Shown: piece by piece, positions 1 through 5,683 of the stretch
Numbering within the stretch: the stretch's first letter is position 1
How the letters are laid out: the number at the start of each line of letters is the position of its first letter
Assembly (NCBI GenBank): GCA_903839905.1
Contig: CAIMDX010000038.1
Coordinates: 1 to 11,315, forward strand
Reading direction: 5' to 3'
Length of the DNA stretch: 11,315 bases
Origin: an uncultured bacterium
Lineage (GTDB): Bacteria > Patescibacteriota > Minisyncoccia > Minisyncoccales > JAQTVQ01
Notes under the pieces: model-generated
Told to the model about the DNA's origin: nothing
The model's database searches: none
The model's input: the letters and a program-made list of their open reading frames with translations, nothing else
Position numbers and translations under genes: made by a program

Positions 1-234
1 AAGAAGGTTGATATTCCTTCCTACCAAGTAAAAGTGGGCGATACGATTTCCGTTAAAAAAGCGAATGATGGAGCTTTGAAAAATTTGGCAGTCTCAATCA
101 AAAAATACAATGCTCCGGCTTGGATAGAGATTGATAAAGAAAAATTGGAAGGTAAAATTAAAAAAGATCCAATTTTGGAAGACGCCCAATTGCCAGCCGA
201 GATTACTACTATTTTTGAGTTTTATTCCAGATAG
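1..234 (+). CDS. rpsD: 30S ribosomal protein S4, C-terminal end (5' truncated by window)
   Basis: This is the last 77 codons of an open frame that enters from the left edge and stops at TAG 232-234. S4 is a primary 16S rRNA-binding protein that nucleates assembly of the 30S body. The visible part includes KVGDTISVKK, the end of the S4-type RNA-binding domain, and a tail reading PAWIEIDKEKLEGKIKK, then a short acidic stretch, then IFEFYSR. That ending (a basic patch, a PxxED-like segment, then E-F/L-Y-S-R/K) is typical of bacterial S4. Its position directly before rpoA and rplQ matches the conserved alpha operon order, which supports the call. The N-terminal domain and the start codon lie outside the window. 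In enterobacteria S4 represses its own alpha operon; nothing here shows whether that applies. The 80-nt gap to rpoA holds a hairpin. Confidence 0.93.
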   Translation, partial: KKVDIPSYQVKVGDTISVKKANDGALKNLAVSIKKYNAPAWIEIDKEKLEGKIKKDPILEDAQLPAEITTIFEFYSR

Positions 235-273
235 TTAATAGTTAAAAACTAAAATAAGAATATAAACAAAAAT

Positions 274-300
274 GCCTCGGCTCTTCTCTAGAGCAGAGGC
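274..300 (+). repeat. Hairpin/half-copy of the palindromic element in the rpoA leader
   Basis: GCCTCGGCTC (274-283) pairs with GAGCAGAGGC (291-300) around a 7-nt loop, with one G/A mismatch. No T-run follows, so it is not an intrinsic terminator. The layout GCC, 3-nt segment, GCTC, loop, GAGC, 3-nt segment, GGC copies the first module of the larger elements at 2790-2836 and 3464-3505. The 3' arm contains the purine-rich GAGGCGG (296-302) that ends 12 nt before the rpoA ATG, so folding could hide the ribosome-binding candidate. Function is inferred only. Confidence 0.6.
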
Positions 301-314
301 GGACAAGCAAAATT

Positions 315-1295
315 ATGATCCCCTTGCCTCAATCGTTCAAAGTTAAAAAAATCAAGGACAACTACGCTTCTTTTGAAGTGGAAGGATTTTGGCCTGGTTA
401 CGGCAGTACTGTGGGAAACGCCTTAAGGCGCGTGCTTTTATCTTCCTTGGAAGGAGCCGCTGTTACCGAAGTTAAAATTCAGGGAGTTCCCCACGAATTT
501 TCCACCATCCCGGGAATTTCCGAAGATGTGTTGCAAATTTTGATGAATTTGAAAAGATTGAGATTTAAAAGCTTTACCAACGAACCGCAAAAAGTTTCGT
601 TGAGCGTCCAAGGAGAAAAAGAAGTTAAGGGGTCAGACATCAGGCTTTCTCCGCAAGTTGAGCTGGCGAATCCGGAATTGGTCATTGCCACGATTAATGA
701 TAAAAAAGCCAGTTTGGATATGGAATTGCAGATAGAAAGAGGAGTAGGTTATGTTTCCCAAGAGTTGATCAAAAACAAAAAGCCGGAGATTGGCGTTATC
801 GCCTTAGATGCCATCTTTACTCCGATTAAGAGCGTTAACTATAAAGTAGAAAATATGCGCGTAGGAGGCAGAACCGATTTTGACAAGCTTGAATTAGAGA
901 TTGAAACCGACGGTACTGTTGATCCGGAAACCGCTTTTGCCCAAGCTCTTGATATTTTACTTGGACAAATGCAGTTTGTTAAAGAAAATTTGAATCCAAT
1001 TGAATCTAAGATTATTCCAGCCGAGCCAGTTGAAGAAAAAACAGAGAAAGCCGCGGAAGAAAAAATTGAGGCTAAAAAAGAACCTGTTGCTTCCGCTATT
1101 GTTGATAAAGACTTAAGCGAATTGAAAATTTCCAGCCGCACCTTGAATGTCTTGACCGACCATAAGATTAAAACAGTCGCCGGATTGACTTCAAAAACCG
1201 CTGAAGATATAGCTAATTTGAAAGGTATGGGAGAAAAAGGCATGAAAGAAATAAGAAAAGCCTTAAAGAAAATGGATTTGGATTTTAAACTGTAA
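315..1295 (+). CDS. rpoA: DNA-directed RNA polymerase subunit alpha
   Basis: The alpha subunit dimerises to scaffold core RNA polymerase assembly and binds promoter DNA and regulators through its C-terminal domain. At 326 residues it is close to the 329 of the E. coli protein. The N-terminal domain (about 1-228) shows the signature NALRRVLLSSLEGAAVT (35-51) and the VGGRTDFDKLELEIETDGT block (183-201). A linker at about 236-262 is rich in Glu, Lys and Ala. The helix-hairpin-helix C-terminal domain (about 263-326) keeps Arg275 and Asn278, equivalent to the E. coli DNA-contacting Arg265 and Asn268, plus the GMGEKGMKEI loop with Lys308. It should therefore be able to read UP elements. The start follows a GAGGCGG at a long 12-nt spacing, part of a hairpin. 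A 32-nt gap leads to rplQ, consistent with co-transcription. Confidence 0.98.
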   Translation: MIPLPQSFKVKKIKDNYASFEVEGFWPGYGSTVGNALRRVLLSSLEGAAVTEVKIQGVPHEFSTIPGISEDVLQILMNLKRLRFKSFTNEPQKVSLSVQGEKEVKGSDIRLSPQVELANPELVIATINDKKASLDMELQIERGVGYVSQELIKNKKPEIGVIALDAIFTPIKSVNYKVENMRVGGRTDFDKLELEIETDGTVDPETAFAQALDILLGQMQFVKENLNPIESKIIPAEPVEEKTEKAAEEKIEAKKEPVASAIVDKDLSELKISSRTLNVLTDHKIKTVAGLTSKTAEDIANLKGMGEKGMKEIRKALKKMDLDFKL

Positions 1296-1327
1296 ATTGG
1301 AGCCATTATAAATTAAACAAAAGAAAG

Positions 1328-1678
1328 ATGCGAAATCTAATCAAAGGCAGAAAATTTCATAGGGAAAAAGCGCAAAGAGAAGCTATGTTTAAAACAATGG
1401 CCACTTCTTTGATTTTGAAAGAAAAGATAAAAACAGGCGAAGCTAAAGCCAAAGAATTAGCCGGCTATGTGGAAAAAAAGATCACCCATGCCAAAAAAGG
1501 CGATTTGGCCTCCACCCGTTATTTGGCCAGATTCTTTTGCGCAAAAGCTGTTGTTAAATTAATGAAAGAGATCGGTCCGAAATATAAAGATCGCACTGGC
1601 GGATACACCAGCATTACCAAATTAGGTCCCAGAAAAACAGATGGAGCCAAAATGGCGATAATAGAGTTAGTTAAATAA
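1328..1678 (+). CDS. rplQ: 50S ribosomal protein L17
   Basis: L17 is a large-subunit protein near the peptide exit tunnel. This 116-residue protein opens with the family pattern MRNLIKGRKFHREKAQREAM (bacterial L17 usually reads MRH-x-GRKL-x-R-x-x-x-HRxAM). It continues with SLILKEKIKTGEAKAKELAGYVEKKI and ends with the diagnostic DRTGGYTSITKLGPRKTDGAKMAIIELV. It is slightly shorter than the roughly 127-residue E. coli protein because it has no C-terminal tail after IELVK. The start is fixed by this N-terminal match. Only AAAGAAAG precedes the ATG, a poor Shine-Dalgarno match. The gene follows rpoA and sits 16 nt before rplM, in the usual alpha-operon order. Confidence 0.97.
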   Translation: MRNLIKGRKFHREKAQREAMFKTMATSLILKEKIKTGEAKAKELAGYVEKKITHAKKGDLASTRYLARFFCAKAVVKLMKEIGPKYKDRTGGYTSITKLGPRKTDGAKMAIIELVK

Positions 1679-1694
1679 ATAAGATTTTTAAAAT

Positions 1695-2045
1695 ATGGAA
1701 GCAAGACAAACCCACATTATTGACGCTGCCGACAAACCTTTGGGAAGATTGGCGACGGAATTAGTTATCCTTTTGAGAGGAAAACAAAAACAAGAATTTG
1801 CTCCGAATAAAGATTGCGGCGATTTTGTAGTGGTTAAAAATATTAAAAAAGTTTTTTTCAGCGGAGACAAGCTTAACCAAAAGAAATATTTTATTCATTC
1901 AGGATATATCGGCAACGACAGAGAGCAAGCCATGTCCGAAGTTTTTACAAAGAATCCGGGGGAAGTTTTAAAAAGAGCTGTTTCCGGAATGATGCCTAAA
2001 AATAAATTAAGACCGATTCAGATTAAAAGACTTAAGGTTCAATAA
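1695..2045 (+). CDS. rplM: 50S ribosomal protein L13 (short form)
   Basis: L13 is an early-assembly 23S rRNA-binding protein. The core is clear: HIIDAADKPLGRLATELVILLRGK at about 7-30 matches the family's WYVVDA-x-G-x-x-LGRLAT block, HSGYIG lies at 68-73, and AVSGMMPKNKLR at 95-106 corresponds to the conserved GMLPK segment. At 116 residues it is about 25 shorter than E. coli L13 (142). The usual N-terminal stretch of about 13 residues before the VDA motif is missing, and the C-terminal tail ends at RLKVQ. An in-frame TAA at 1689-1691, two codons before the ATG, excludes a longer start. No Shine-Dalgarno sequence is visible. It pairs with rpsI 7 nt downstream, the standard rplM-rpsI couple. 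Confidence 0.96.
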   Translation: MEARQTHIIDAADKPLGRLATELVILLRGKQKQEFAPNKDCGDFVVVKNIKKVFFSGDKLNQKKYFIHSGYIGNDREQAMSEVFTKNPGEVLKRAVSGMMPKNKLRPIQIKRLKVQ

Positions 2046-2052
2046 GATCAAT

Positions 2053-2679
2053 ATGCCAACTAAACCAAAAGAAACAGCAGCCAAAAAGAAAGTTCCGGCT
2101 AAAAAAGAGGAAACCGTAAAAAAGGTTGCCAAAAAAGAGGCCGTTGTTGAAGAAAAAAAAATAGCCGTTCCGGTTGCCGAACCGAAAGTTTCTGAAAAGA
2201 CGGCTGCTAAGATAGAAATTCCCGAAATATCGGCCACTTCGGTAATCATTGACGGGGAAGAGTTTGCTATTGAGCCGACCGATAAAAATGCCAAATATTT
2301 TTCCGGAGTCGGACGCAGAAAAACCGCTTCCGCCCGCGCTTTATTGTTCACTAGAGGGATCAAAGAATTCATTGTTAACGGGAAAGACTACAAGCAATAT
2401 TTTCAAACTTTTGATTTGCAGCAAAAAGCCATAGGATCTTTGAATAAAATGAAATCCTTGGAAAGGTTTAGAGTGATGGTCAAAGTCCAAGGGGGAGGCC
2501 TTACAGGTCAAGCCGAAGCCATTAGACTGGCAATAGCCAGAGCCTTGATAGATTTCAGCATTGATTATAGAAAGAGATTGAAAAAAGCCGGATTTCTGAC
2601 CAGAGATTCCAGAAGAAAAGAAAGAAAGAAACCAGGATTAAAGGGAGCTCGCAGAGCACCGCAATTCAGCAAGCGTTAA
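2053..2679 (+). CDS. rpsI: 30S ribosomal protein S9 with long charged N-terminal extension
   Basis: S9 binds the 30S head, and its C-terminal tail reaches the P-site tRNA. The S9 core occupies about residues 81-208: YFSGVGRRKTASARALLF at the start, VKVQGGGLTGQAEAIRLAIARAL in the middle, and the invariant tail RKKPGLKGARRAPQFSKR ending in Ser-Lys-Arg. The family is normally near 130 residues, so the first 80 or so are an extension. It is rich in Lys, Ala, Glu and Val up to about residue 55, then more hydrophobic and acidic (SVIIDGEEFAIEP). The low-complexity part is probably disordered. The start at 2053 is the only ATG before the core in this frame, just downstream of rplM, and the extension is continuous with the core. 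No Shine-Dalgarno is seen. The operon ends here at an intrinsic terminator. Confidence 0.96.
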   Translation: MPTKPKETAAKKKVPAKKEETVKKVAKKEAVVEEKKIAVPVAEPKVSEKTAAKIEIPEISATSVIIDGEEFAIEPTDKNAKYFSGVGRRKTASARALLFTRGIKEFIVNGKDYKQYFQTFDLQQKAIGSLNKMKSLERFRVMVKVQGGGLTGQAEAIRLAIARALIDFSIDYRKRLKKAGFLTRDSRRKERKKPGLKGARRAPQFSKR

Positions 2680-2702
2680 ACTAAAACCTCAAACACAGAA
2701 AG

Positions 2703-2723
2703 CGCACCCTCGGTGCGTTTTTT
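2703..2723 (+). terminator. Rho-independent terminator after rpsI
   Basis: CGCACC (2703-2708), loop CTC, GGTGCG (2712-2717), then six T residues and GTTT. The stem is GC-rich and perfectly paired, and it starts 23 nt after the rpsI stop. It closes the ribosomal protein operon. An almost identical terminator follows the next gene at 3413-3434. Confidence 0.93.
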
Positions 2724-2738
2724 GTTTGGACTTAGACT

Positions 2739-2875
2739 AACCGATCCGATCGCTTCCAGGGAAGCGCAGAAATTCCCTCCGACTTCGCCCCTGCCTACCG
2801 GCAGGCAGGCGCCATAGCTCTCGAAGAGCGAAGGCGGGTTTGTTTAAGTACTAGTTTCCAGTGACCGGATCGGTT
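2739..2875. repeat. Modular palindromic element, copy 1 (MITE-like, with flanking inverted repeats)
   Basis: The outer arms AACCGATCCG (2739-2748) and CGGATCGGTT (2866-2875) are perfect inverted repeats, and extend to about 14 of 16 bases. Inside are a tight hairpin CGCTTCC/GGAAGCG (2751-2766), the 20-bp near-palindrome CCTGCCTACCGGCAGGCAGG (2790-2809), and directly next to it a second hairpin at 2810-2836 (CGCC-ATA-GCTCT-CGA-AGAGC-GAA-GGCG). The last two modules recur in inverted order at 3464-3505. No coding sequence is seen. This element fills most of the 375-nt gap between rpsI and the next gene. Mobility is not shown; no target duplication is evident. Confidence 0.75.
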
Positions 2876-2958
2876 ATAAACCCAAGAAATTTTGTTTGGC
2901 CGCCTGGAAGAGAAATTTTTGCTTTAAGATGCCGGCAGGCGCGAAAAAATTTTGGCAA

Positions 2959-2987
2959 TTGACAAGTTTGATAATATTGATTACATA
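2959..2987 (+). promoter_or_regulatory. Candidate sigma-70-type promoter for the gene at 3055
   Basis: A perfect -35 TTGACA (2959-2964) is followed after 17 nt by TACATA (2982-2987), a weak -10. The predicted start near 2994 gives a 5' leader of about 60 nt. The position fits: the terminator at 2703-2723 lies upstream, so the next gene needs its own promoter. Just upstream, 2931-2943 (GCCGGCAGGCGCG) looks like a decayed fragment of the neighbouring palindrome. Confidence 0.45.
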
Positions 2988-3010
2988 GTTTAAAAGCTAT
3001 CTTTTAAAAA

Positions 3011-3028
3011 AGGGGCGGTCGTGCCTCT
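3011..3028 (+). other. Small hairpin in the leader of the gene at 3055
   Basis: AGGGGC (3011-3016) can pair with GCCTCT (3023-3028), with one G-U wobble, around a 6-nt loop in the predicted 5' leader, 26 nt before the ATG. It lacks a T-run. A role in translation control or mRNA stability is possible, but not supported beyond the fold. Confidence 0.3.
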
Positions 3029-3054
3029 ATAGGGAATAAAGTAAAATAAAAAAA

Positions 3055-3402
3055 ATGGATAAATCCAAAATTGTCAGTGTAGAGTTGAAAGTGGCGACAA
3101 ATAAATTTGAAATCATAAAAGGAAGATCAGTCAATGCGCTGGAATCGGAATTGATAGTAGAGAGAGACGGAATTAAATATCATTGTGAATTTTCTGAAAT
3201 GCTGGAAGAATTTTTAGCTCCTTTTAATATAAGAGAAACAGATGACATAATAGAGAGGATTGAATCGCAGATATTGGATATTGGATATCAAGAATTGCCG
3301 GAAGAGTTTTTGGACATATTGAAAAAGGTGAAAGAATTGCGAGGAAAAAAGCTCAAAAAAATTTGGAAAATCCGTTTTGGACCTGCGAAAAAAAAGCTTT
3401 AA
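3055..3402 (+). CDS. Unrecognised 115-residue soluble protein
   Basis: I do not recognise a family. The protein has no signal peptide or membrane segment, so it is probably cytosolic. The first 45 residues alternate in a way that suggests beta strands (IVSVELKVATNKFEII, then SELIVERDGIKYHCEF). Residues 46-90 are acidic and look helical (FSEMLEEFL, DDIIERIESQILDI, EEFLDILKKV). The tail from about 91 is strongly basic (Lys/Arg with a few aromatics), which could bind nucleic acid or the ribosome; that is only a suggestion. One Cys (44) is present. The ATG follows an A-run with no Shine-Dalgarno sequence. The gene is monocistronic, with its own promoter candidate and terminator, and palindromic elements lie on both sides. 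Its codon and base composition resemble the neighbours, and the frame is uninterrupted, so it is probably a real gene. Confidence 0.7.
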   Translation: MDKSKIVSVELKVATNKFEIIKGRSVNALESELIVERDGIKYHCEFSEMLEEFLAPFNIRETDDIIERIESQILDIGYQELPEEFLDILKKVKELRGKKLKKIWKIRFGPAKKKL

Positions 3403-3412
3403 ATTTAAAAAG

Positions 3413-3434
3413 CGCACCCCTCGGTGCGTTTTTT
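3413..3434 (+). terminator. Rho-independent terminator after the 115-residue gene
   Basis: CGCACC (3413-3418), loop CCTC, GGTGCG (3423-3428), then six T residues and GTTTT. It starts 11 nt after the stop codon. Apart from one extra C in the loop it matches the terminator at 2703-2723, including the upstream AAAG and the downstream GTTT. Confidence 0.93.
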
Positions 3435-3449
3435 GTTTTAAAGGGAAAA

Positions 3450-3530
3450 AACTGGTCAAGGACCGCCTTCGCTAAAGCTATGGCGCCTGCCTACCGGCAG
3501 GCAGGCGTCAAAGCCGGGCTTTGACTAGTT
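3450..3530. repeat. Modular palindromic element, copy 2
   Basis: The flanking arms AACTGGTCAA (3450-3459) and TTGACTAGTT (3521-3530) are inverted repeats with one mismatch. Between them are the module CGCC-TTC-GCT-AA-AGC-TAT-GGCG (3464-3485), the near-palindrome CCTGCCTACCGGCAGGCAGG (3486-3505) and a perfect 9-bp hairpin GTCAAAGCC/GGCTTTGAC (3507-3525). The first two modules are the same pair seen in copy 1 but on the opposite strand. Like copy 1, it lies just after an intrinsic terminator. Confidence 0.75.
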
Positions 3531-3536
3531 TTATTC

Positions 3537-3565
3537 TGGACAAATCTTGATTATTATTGTATATT
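3537..3565 (+). promoter_or_regulatory. Candidate promoter for the membrane protein gene at 3644
   Basis: TGGACA (3537-3542) and TATATT (3560-3565) are separated by 17 nt, matching five of six bases in each consensus hexamer. The predicted start near 3572 gives a leader of about 72 nt. It lies just downstream of the copy 2 palindrome. Confidence 0.6.
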
Positions 3566-3637
3566 GTGCAAATCGTCAGAGCTTAACAAGCCTGGCAGTC
3601 TAATCGTGGCCAGCTGATAACAAGGCTTGGCTAGCAC
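3566..3637 (+). other. Structured 5' leader of the membrane protein gene
   Basis: Nested inverted repeats span this stretch: GTGC (3566-3569) with GCAC (3634-3637), CAAGCC (3587-3592) with GGCTTG (3624-3629), and CTGGC (3592-3596) with GCCAG (3609-3613). The outermost left arm may lie just before the predicted transcript start. I do not recognise a known riboswitch. No Shine-Dalgarno sequence separates the structure from the ATG at 3644. Confidence 0.35.
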
Positions 3638-3643
3638 ATTTAC

Positions 3644-4114
3644 ATGTTTGATACCTCCGATAGTTTTGGGACATGGATAGTTGAGCTGATAGGAGTTGTT
3701 ATTGCGTTCGTAGCGGTAGTGGCCTTCGTTATTTGGGTAGTTGCTTCATTTGTGGAAGGAGCGTTCGTATTGCCGGAATATCAAATTGCAATAAGCTCCG
3801 ATGAGATGAAAGTTATACCCGACACTTATTTAGTGTCAAAAGATCATTTTGTGGAGTTGAAGGAAAACAATGAATTCCGTGATGTTTATAGCAACCAAGA
3901 GAGTAAAGGGAAATGGTCGCAAGACGGTAAAACTTTGACTTTAACCCAGGAAAACGGGTCAAAGACAGAGTTGTGCGTATTTTTTGATTCTAATGTTCTG
4001 TTGGGCGTTTCCGGGGATTGTCCGTGTAATTCTGACACTATCACACGAAAGACTTGTTGGGAAAACAAGCTCATCAGAAAAGGGGTGATAGCCGATTTCA
4101 TTCCGTCCAATTAA
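3644..4114 (+). CDS. Unrecognised single-pass membrane protein, 156 residues
   Basis: I cannot assign a family. A hydrophobic segment at about 11-37 (WIVELIGVVIAFVAVVAFVI and onward) would anchor the protein after a short acidic N-terminus; no lipobox or cleavage site is evident. The remaining residues, about 45-156, form a polar domain that is probably outside the membrane. It contains a beta-rich run KGKWSQDGKTLTLTQENGSK (88-107), reminiscent of the repeated-strand pattern in small lipocalin-like barrels, but this is not a confident match. Four Cys (111, 126, 128, 138) include a CPC pair, so disulfides or metal binding are possible. No Shine-Dalgarno precedes the ATG. The gene has its own promoter candidate and terminator and appears to be transcribed alone. 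Confidence 0.65.
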   Translation: MFDTSDSFGTWIVELIGVVIAFVAVVAFVIWVVASFVEGAFVLPEYQIAISSDEMKVIPDTYLVSKDHFVELKENNEFRDVYSNQESKGKWSQDGKTLTLTQENGSKTELCVFFDSNVLLGVSGDCPCNSDTITRKTCWENKLIRKGVIADFIPSN

Positions 4115-4135
4115 GACGGGATAAAATTTAAAAAT

Positions 4136-4161
4136 CACGCTAGAAATAGCGTGTTTTTTTT
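4136..4161 (+). terminator. Rho-independent terminator with GAAA tetraloop
   Basis: CACGCTA (4136-4142), loop GAAA, TAGCGTG (4147-4153), then eight T residues (4154-4161). It ends the membrane protein transcript. On the opposite strand the hairpin is followed by ATTTTTAAATTTT, so it may also weakly stop the convergent PEGA-gene transcript, whose stop codon lies about 50 nt away. Confidence 0.93.
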
Positions 4162-4207
4162 GCGGAAAAATTAAAGGTAGCTAGGCTGGCGCTGGCTTTT
4201 AGTTGTT

Positions 4208-5617
4208 TTAGAATCCCAGTCCTGTTTGCAAAAGCTTGTCCGAAGCGAAGAGGGAGTTATTGCTTAGAACGAAGAGTTTTTTGTTTTTTTGGCAGAACCA
4301 GATTTTGGGGTCAGCGAGTTGGCCGATGTTGTAAGTATTAAGGTTGGAGCGGGTATCGGTTTCGCTTAAGGTTATTTGGCCGGCGTCGGCAAAGGCGAAA
4401 TAATCGTTTTCAATCCAGTCTAAGCCTTGGACCGGCTGGCTGAAGCGCGAGATAAAAATTTTAGAACCGGCTGGCTCCTGAGAGGGAACATCAATTTTTT
4501 TAAGCAAATAAACCTCAATCTCATTCTGCATTTGGCAAAGAAGCTTGTCCCCAAAAGGAGACGGTTTTACGCTTTTTATGCCGTCAAATATTTTTTCAAA
4601 ACTTTTGTTTTTTTCATCCAGAGCATAAAGGCTTTCATCTTCTTTTAAAAACGGCCTTCCATCAAAGACCATTAATTCATAAATTGAATTTTCCTTAAGA
4701 TTAAATTGTTTTTCCGTCAGCTCCTGATTTGGAAAGTTTTTGCTTTGGTCTATTTTTAAAGTTTTTCCATCCTGGGTTAAAATATAAAAATAGCCGTTGG
4801 CCAAGATGAAAGTTTCAATTTTGTCTTCTAAAAATTGGACGGGCAAATCGCTGGAATTGAGAGATTTTTTAAAAATGGAATTTCCTTCCTGCCAAAAGAA
4901 AAATTCTTCTCCGAACGAGCTGGCCAAAGAAATATTCCCGGTTTTTTTGCTTAGAAAATCGGTTTTTTGCGCCAAGGGATTGTCGGTCTTCAAATCAACA
5001 AAAAAGTAATTTTCTTTCAGCGTTTTTTTATTTTTTAAATAGAGCAGCAGGGATTGGGAGTCCAGGGTTTTTAATTCCAACAGCTCATATCCGGCCAAGA
5101 AAATGTTGAGTTTTTCTAGTTCAGTTTCTTTGTCGCGTCCGAGATCATAGATGGACAATGCTTCCGCCTGGCTTGATCCGGTCAATTTTTGTAAAATTAT
5201 TTTTTCGCCGTCCAGCGGATAAAAATTTTTAATATTAGATTTGGTTACGATAAAAGAAACTTTTTGGGGAAAGAGAATGATGTTTTTAGCTTCGGCTACT
5301 TCGGTTTCTTTGACTTCCAAATTTTTGGACCAGGAAGAATATCCTTCTTTCTCTATCTTGATATTGTATTCCTTGGGCAATAAGCTTTGGATAAAAAGAT
5401 AGTCGTTGATAGGCTGGGTCCGGCCAATTAATTTTTGGTCCAAAATAATATTGGCGTTGGACGGAGAAACTTTAACGAATATCCCTCCGGTTTTTAAGAA
5501 TTTGAAATTTTTGAAATCAAAGCGGTATCCCTGGGCGTAAAAAACAGCGCTTATCGCTGCCAAAACAAAAAAGGCAGACAAGATCAGAAAGAGAAAAGTA
5601 CGCGTTTTTTTGGTCAT
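4208..5617 (-). CDS. Membrane-anchored PEGA-domain protein
   Basis: This 469-residue protein starts with a basic N-terminus and a hydrophobic segment (FLFLILSAFFVLAAISAVFY, residues 8-27), an uncleaved anchor or signal. A PEGA domain follows at about 45-118: GGIFVKVSPSNANIILDQKLIG, an aromatic turn, LPKEYNIKIEKEGYSSWSKN, then VKETEVAEAKNIIL. PEGA domains are surface-exposed beta-sandwich modules often found in envelope proteins. Residues 119-469 form a long beta-rich region with repeated strand-turn units and several hydrophobic-D/N-G turns (ILANGYFYILTQDGKTLKI; FVLSNNSLFASDKLL), which may be a propeller-like fold; that is inferred. The ATG at 5617 sits at the predicted transcript start, implying leaderless expression. 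It is the only minus-strand gene here. The partner or substrate is unknown. Confidence 0.85.
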   Translation of the reverse strand: MTKKTRTFLFLILSAFFVLAAISAVFYAQGYRFDFKNFKFLKTGGIFVKVSPSNANIILDQKLIGRTQPINDYLFIQSLLPKEYNIKIEKEGYSSWSKNLEVKETEVAEAKNIILFPQKVSFIVTKSNIKNFYPLDGEKIILQKLTGSSQAEALSIYDLGRDKETELEKLNIFLAGYELLELKTLDSQSLLLYLKNKKTLKENYFFVDLKTDNPLAQKTDFLSKKTGNISLASSFGEEFFFWQEGNSIFKKSLNSSDLPVQFLEDKIETFILANGYFYILTQDGKTLKIDQSKNFPNQELTEKQFNLKENSIYELMVFDGRPFLKEDESLYALDEKNKSFEKIFDGIKSVKPSPFGDKLLCQMQNEIEVYLLKKIDVPSQEPAGSKIFISRFSQPVQGLDWIENDYFAFADAGQITLSETDTRSNLNTYNIGQLADPKIWFCQKNKKLFVLSNNSLFASDKLLQTGLGF

Positions 5618-5625
5618 TTTTGGAT

Positions 5626-5654
5626 ATTATAGCCTAATTTTTCAGGCTTGCCAA
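5626..5654 (-). promoter_or_regulatory. Promoter of the PEGA-domain gene
   Basis: On the minus strand, TTGGCA (5654-5649) and a perfect TATAAT (5631-5626) are spaced by 17 nt. The predicted transcript start, about 5619, lies within 2 nt of the ATG (5617). Its -35 hexamer overlaps the murA -35 by five bases. The spacer holds an inverted repeat AGCCT (5631-5635)/AGGCT (5644-5648) that could be an operator. Confidence 0.8.
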
Positions 5655-5676
5655 CCCAAAAAAATTAAGTTAAGAT
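5648..5676 (+). promoter_or_regulatory. Promoter of murA (and probably mreB-holB)
   Basis: TTGCCA (5648-5653) and TAAGAT (5671-5676) are separated by 17 nt, five and four matches to consensus. The predicted start near 5683 coincides with the murA ATG (5684), and no Shine-Dalgarno is present, so the message looks leaderless. The -35 is shared with the divergent promoter. Confidence 0.62.
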
Positions 5677-5683
5677 ACCCGTA

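Noticed and set aside
272..346. A 24-codon frame (ATG to TAA) overlapping the rpoA leader and start, a possible leader peptide.
   Set aside because: It has no ribosome-binding site and runs through the repeat-derived hairpin; its codons look like chance. It overlaps the real rpoA start by about 30 nt in another frame.
839..1306. A 155-residue minus-strand frame across the end of rpoA.
   Set aside because: It is the antisense shadow of a strongly conserved gene with a clear product; no promoter or start signal supports it.
2739..2875. Copy 1 as an intact insertion sequence.
   Set aside because: It has terminal inverted repeats but no transposase and no visible target-site duplication; at 137 bp it could be at most a non-autonomous element.
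2739..3530. The repeated palindromes as a CRISPR array.
   Set aside because: There are only two full copies, in opposite orientation and about 650 nt apart with a gene between, so no regular spacing or spacers.
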